Assembly (NCBI GenBank): GCA_964559575.1
Contig: CAZLGQ010000032.1
Location: forward strand, 1 to 6,456
DNA length: 6,456 nt
Reading direction: 5' to 3'
Origin: SKVL01 sp964559575
GTDB lineage: Bacteria > Patescibacteriota > Minisyncoccia > Phycocordibacterales > CSBR16-193
The translations under genes and the position numbers were made by a program. Shown here piece by piece: positions 5,473-6,456 of the stretch. The notes beneath the pieces were generated by a model, which searched no databases, had not been told where the DNA came from, and saw only the letters and a program-made list of their open reading frames with translations. Within the stretch, counting starts at the first letter, position 1. Each line of letters begins with the position of its first letter.

Positions 5473-6456
5473 TTAATTGTAGTATCTATTTAAAAAGGAA
5501 TCTTTATAATCAGAAAAAGAACCGTTTAAAATTGAAACTCTTATTTCATTTACCATTGATATTAAAAAATAAAGATTATGTAAAGAACCTAATACAGAGG
5601 CTAAAATTTCTTTGGATCTAAACAAATGAGAAACATAAGCTCTGGAGTAATTTTTACAAGTATAACAACCACAATCTTTATCTATAGGAGAAAGATCGTT
5701 TTTAAAACATCCATTTCTTATATTCAAAGGTCCATTATATGTATATAAGGTTCCATTTCTTCCTGCTCTAGTTGGGGAAACACAGTCAAACATATCTACT
5801 CCATTTTCAATTGCTCCAAATATATCTTTGGGAGTTCCAATTCCCAAAAGATGTCTAGGTTTATCATCAGGTAACTCTTCATTAACCCAACGAACTGCTT
5901 TATCTATATCTTCCTTTTCAAAAGAACCTCCAATACCGAAACCGGAAAAAGGCATCCCGGCTAAAGTTCTAGCACTCCACCGTCTTAGATCTTCAAATCT
6001 ACCCCCTTGAACTACAGCAAAAAGAAACTGTTTTTCAAAAGCCTCTTTATTAGATTCATGTTTTCTAATGCATCTCTCCGCCCATCTATGAGTTCTATCT
6101 GCGGCTATCTTTTGATAGCCATAATCAGCTAAAGGAGATGTACACTCATCAAAAGCAAAAAATATATCAGAACCAAGTTTCTGTTGAATTTCCACACTTT
6201 TTTCCGGAGTAAAGTCATGAATACTACCATCTAAAAAAGAAGGGAAGCTTACTCCATTTTCACTGATCTTAACAGATGAAAAACCGGCTTTTTTATGTCT
6301 ATTTTTATTTAAAATATTTTTTTCTTTATCTATCTTTGATGTTCCGCTATCTAACCCAACACCTAAAGAAAAAACCTGAAAACCCCCTGAGTCTGTCACT
6401 ATGGGTTTTTGCCAGTTCATAAAAGAATGAAGACCTCCGGCTCTTTTTATCAAATC
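5473..6456 (-). CDS. tgt: tRNA-guanine transglycosylase (Tgt), 5' end cut by window
   Basis: Bacterial Tgt swaps the guanine at position 34 of GUN-anticodon tRNAs for a 7-deazaguanine base on the way to queuosine. The frame is open to the right edge, with 327 residues visible and perhaps 60-80 N-terminal residues missing. The first visible residues (DLIKRAGGLHSFM) are internal, so the in-frame TTG at 6453 is not a real start. Catalytic features are TDSGGFQVFSLG (visible D22), FAFDECTSP (D103), VVQGG (148-152), the nucleophile segment GVDMFDC (219-225), PTRAGRNG, and the zinc site CGCYTC plus the histidine of LHN (about residue 293). Two departures from the E. coli enzyme are an insertion of about 27 residues after FSLG (roughly visible 33-62) and a substrate loop reading GGSFEKED where GGLAVGE is usual. 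No queuosine synthesis gene is in view, so salvage of an imported base is possible (inference). Confidence 0.96.
   Translation of the reverse strand, partial: DLIKRAGGLHSFMNWQKPIVTDSGGFQVFSLGVGLDSGTSKIDKEKNILNKNRHKKAGFSSVKISENGVSFPSFLDGSIHDFTPEKSVEIQQKLGSDIFFAFDECTSPLADYGYQKIAADRTHRWAERCIRKHESNKEAFEKQFLFAVVQGGRFEDLRRWSARTLAGMPFSGFGIGGSFEKEDIDKAVRWVNEELPDDKPRHLLGIGTPKDIFGAIENGVDMFDCVSPTRAGRNGTLYTYNGPLNIRNGCFKNDLSPIDKDCGCYTCKNYSRAYVSHLFRSKEILASVLGSLHNLYFLISMVNEIRVSILNGSFSDYKDSFLNRYYN

Noticed and set aside
5828..6010. Plus-strand open frame of 60 codons
   Set aside because: It is antisense to conserved Tgt sequence.
1..6456. Alternative genetic code with TGA as glycine
   Set aside because: About 2,000 codons of conserved proteins contain no in-frame TGA, and all five complete genes end in TAA, so the standard code explains everything.

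Overview
All recognisable genes lie on the minus strand of this AT-rich window and are packed tightly. Read in the direction of transcription (right to left), the order is: tgt (5' end cut by the window), uvrB, a stand-alone receiver-domain response regulator, a FIST-domain sensor protein, a membrane histidine kinase, and a response regulator with two tandem receivers (3' end cut by the window). Gaps between genes are 39, 70, 16, 1 and 28 bases. No stretch over 100 bases is without a gene. I see no rRNA, tRNA, CRISPR array, mobile element or convincing intrinsic terminator.

The protein style fits a member of the Candidate Phyla Radiation (Patescibacteria, Parcubacteria-like). The clues are very low GC, a kinase H-box reading AAHQLRTPLS, receivers with an 'SN' after the conserved serine and a 'LIKAxF' segment, no DNA-binding output domain on the complete regulator, and Tgt features that look lineage-specific. 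This is inferred from family resemblance, not from a marker gene. All five complete stops are TAA and no in-frame TGA occurs, so the standard code applies and the Gly-recoded TGA of Gracilibacteria/Absconditabacteria is not in use.

The right half (about 3367-6456) is housekeeping: Tgt, a base-exchange enzyme of tRNA modification, and UvrB, the damage-verifying helicase-like subunit of nucleotide excision repair. Both keep their catalytic motifs. The left half (1-3296) is a signalling cluster. A soluble FIST protein (a predicted small-ligand binder) sits one base upstream of a kinase that has two membrane helices and essentially no sensor domain of its own. The pair is flanked by a single-receiver and a double-receiver protein. 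My inference is a split sensory system in which the FIST protein supplies the input and the signal passes by phosphotransfer through receivers rather than straight to a transcription factor.

The most notable non-coding signals are the absence of a Shine-Dalgarno sequence at all five visible starts, promoter-like -10 elements very close to some start codons, and a perfect inverted repeat over the uvrB promoter region. I did not find an unmistakable new system. The FIST/kinase/receiver cluster is the best candidate for follow-up.
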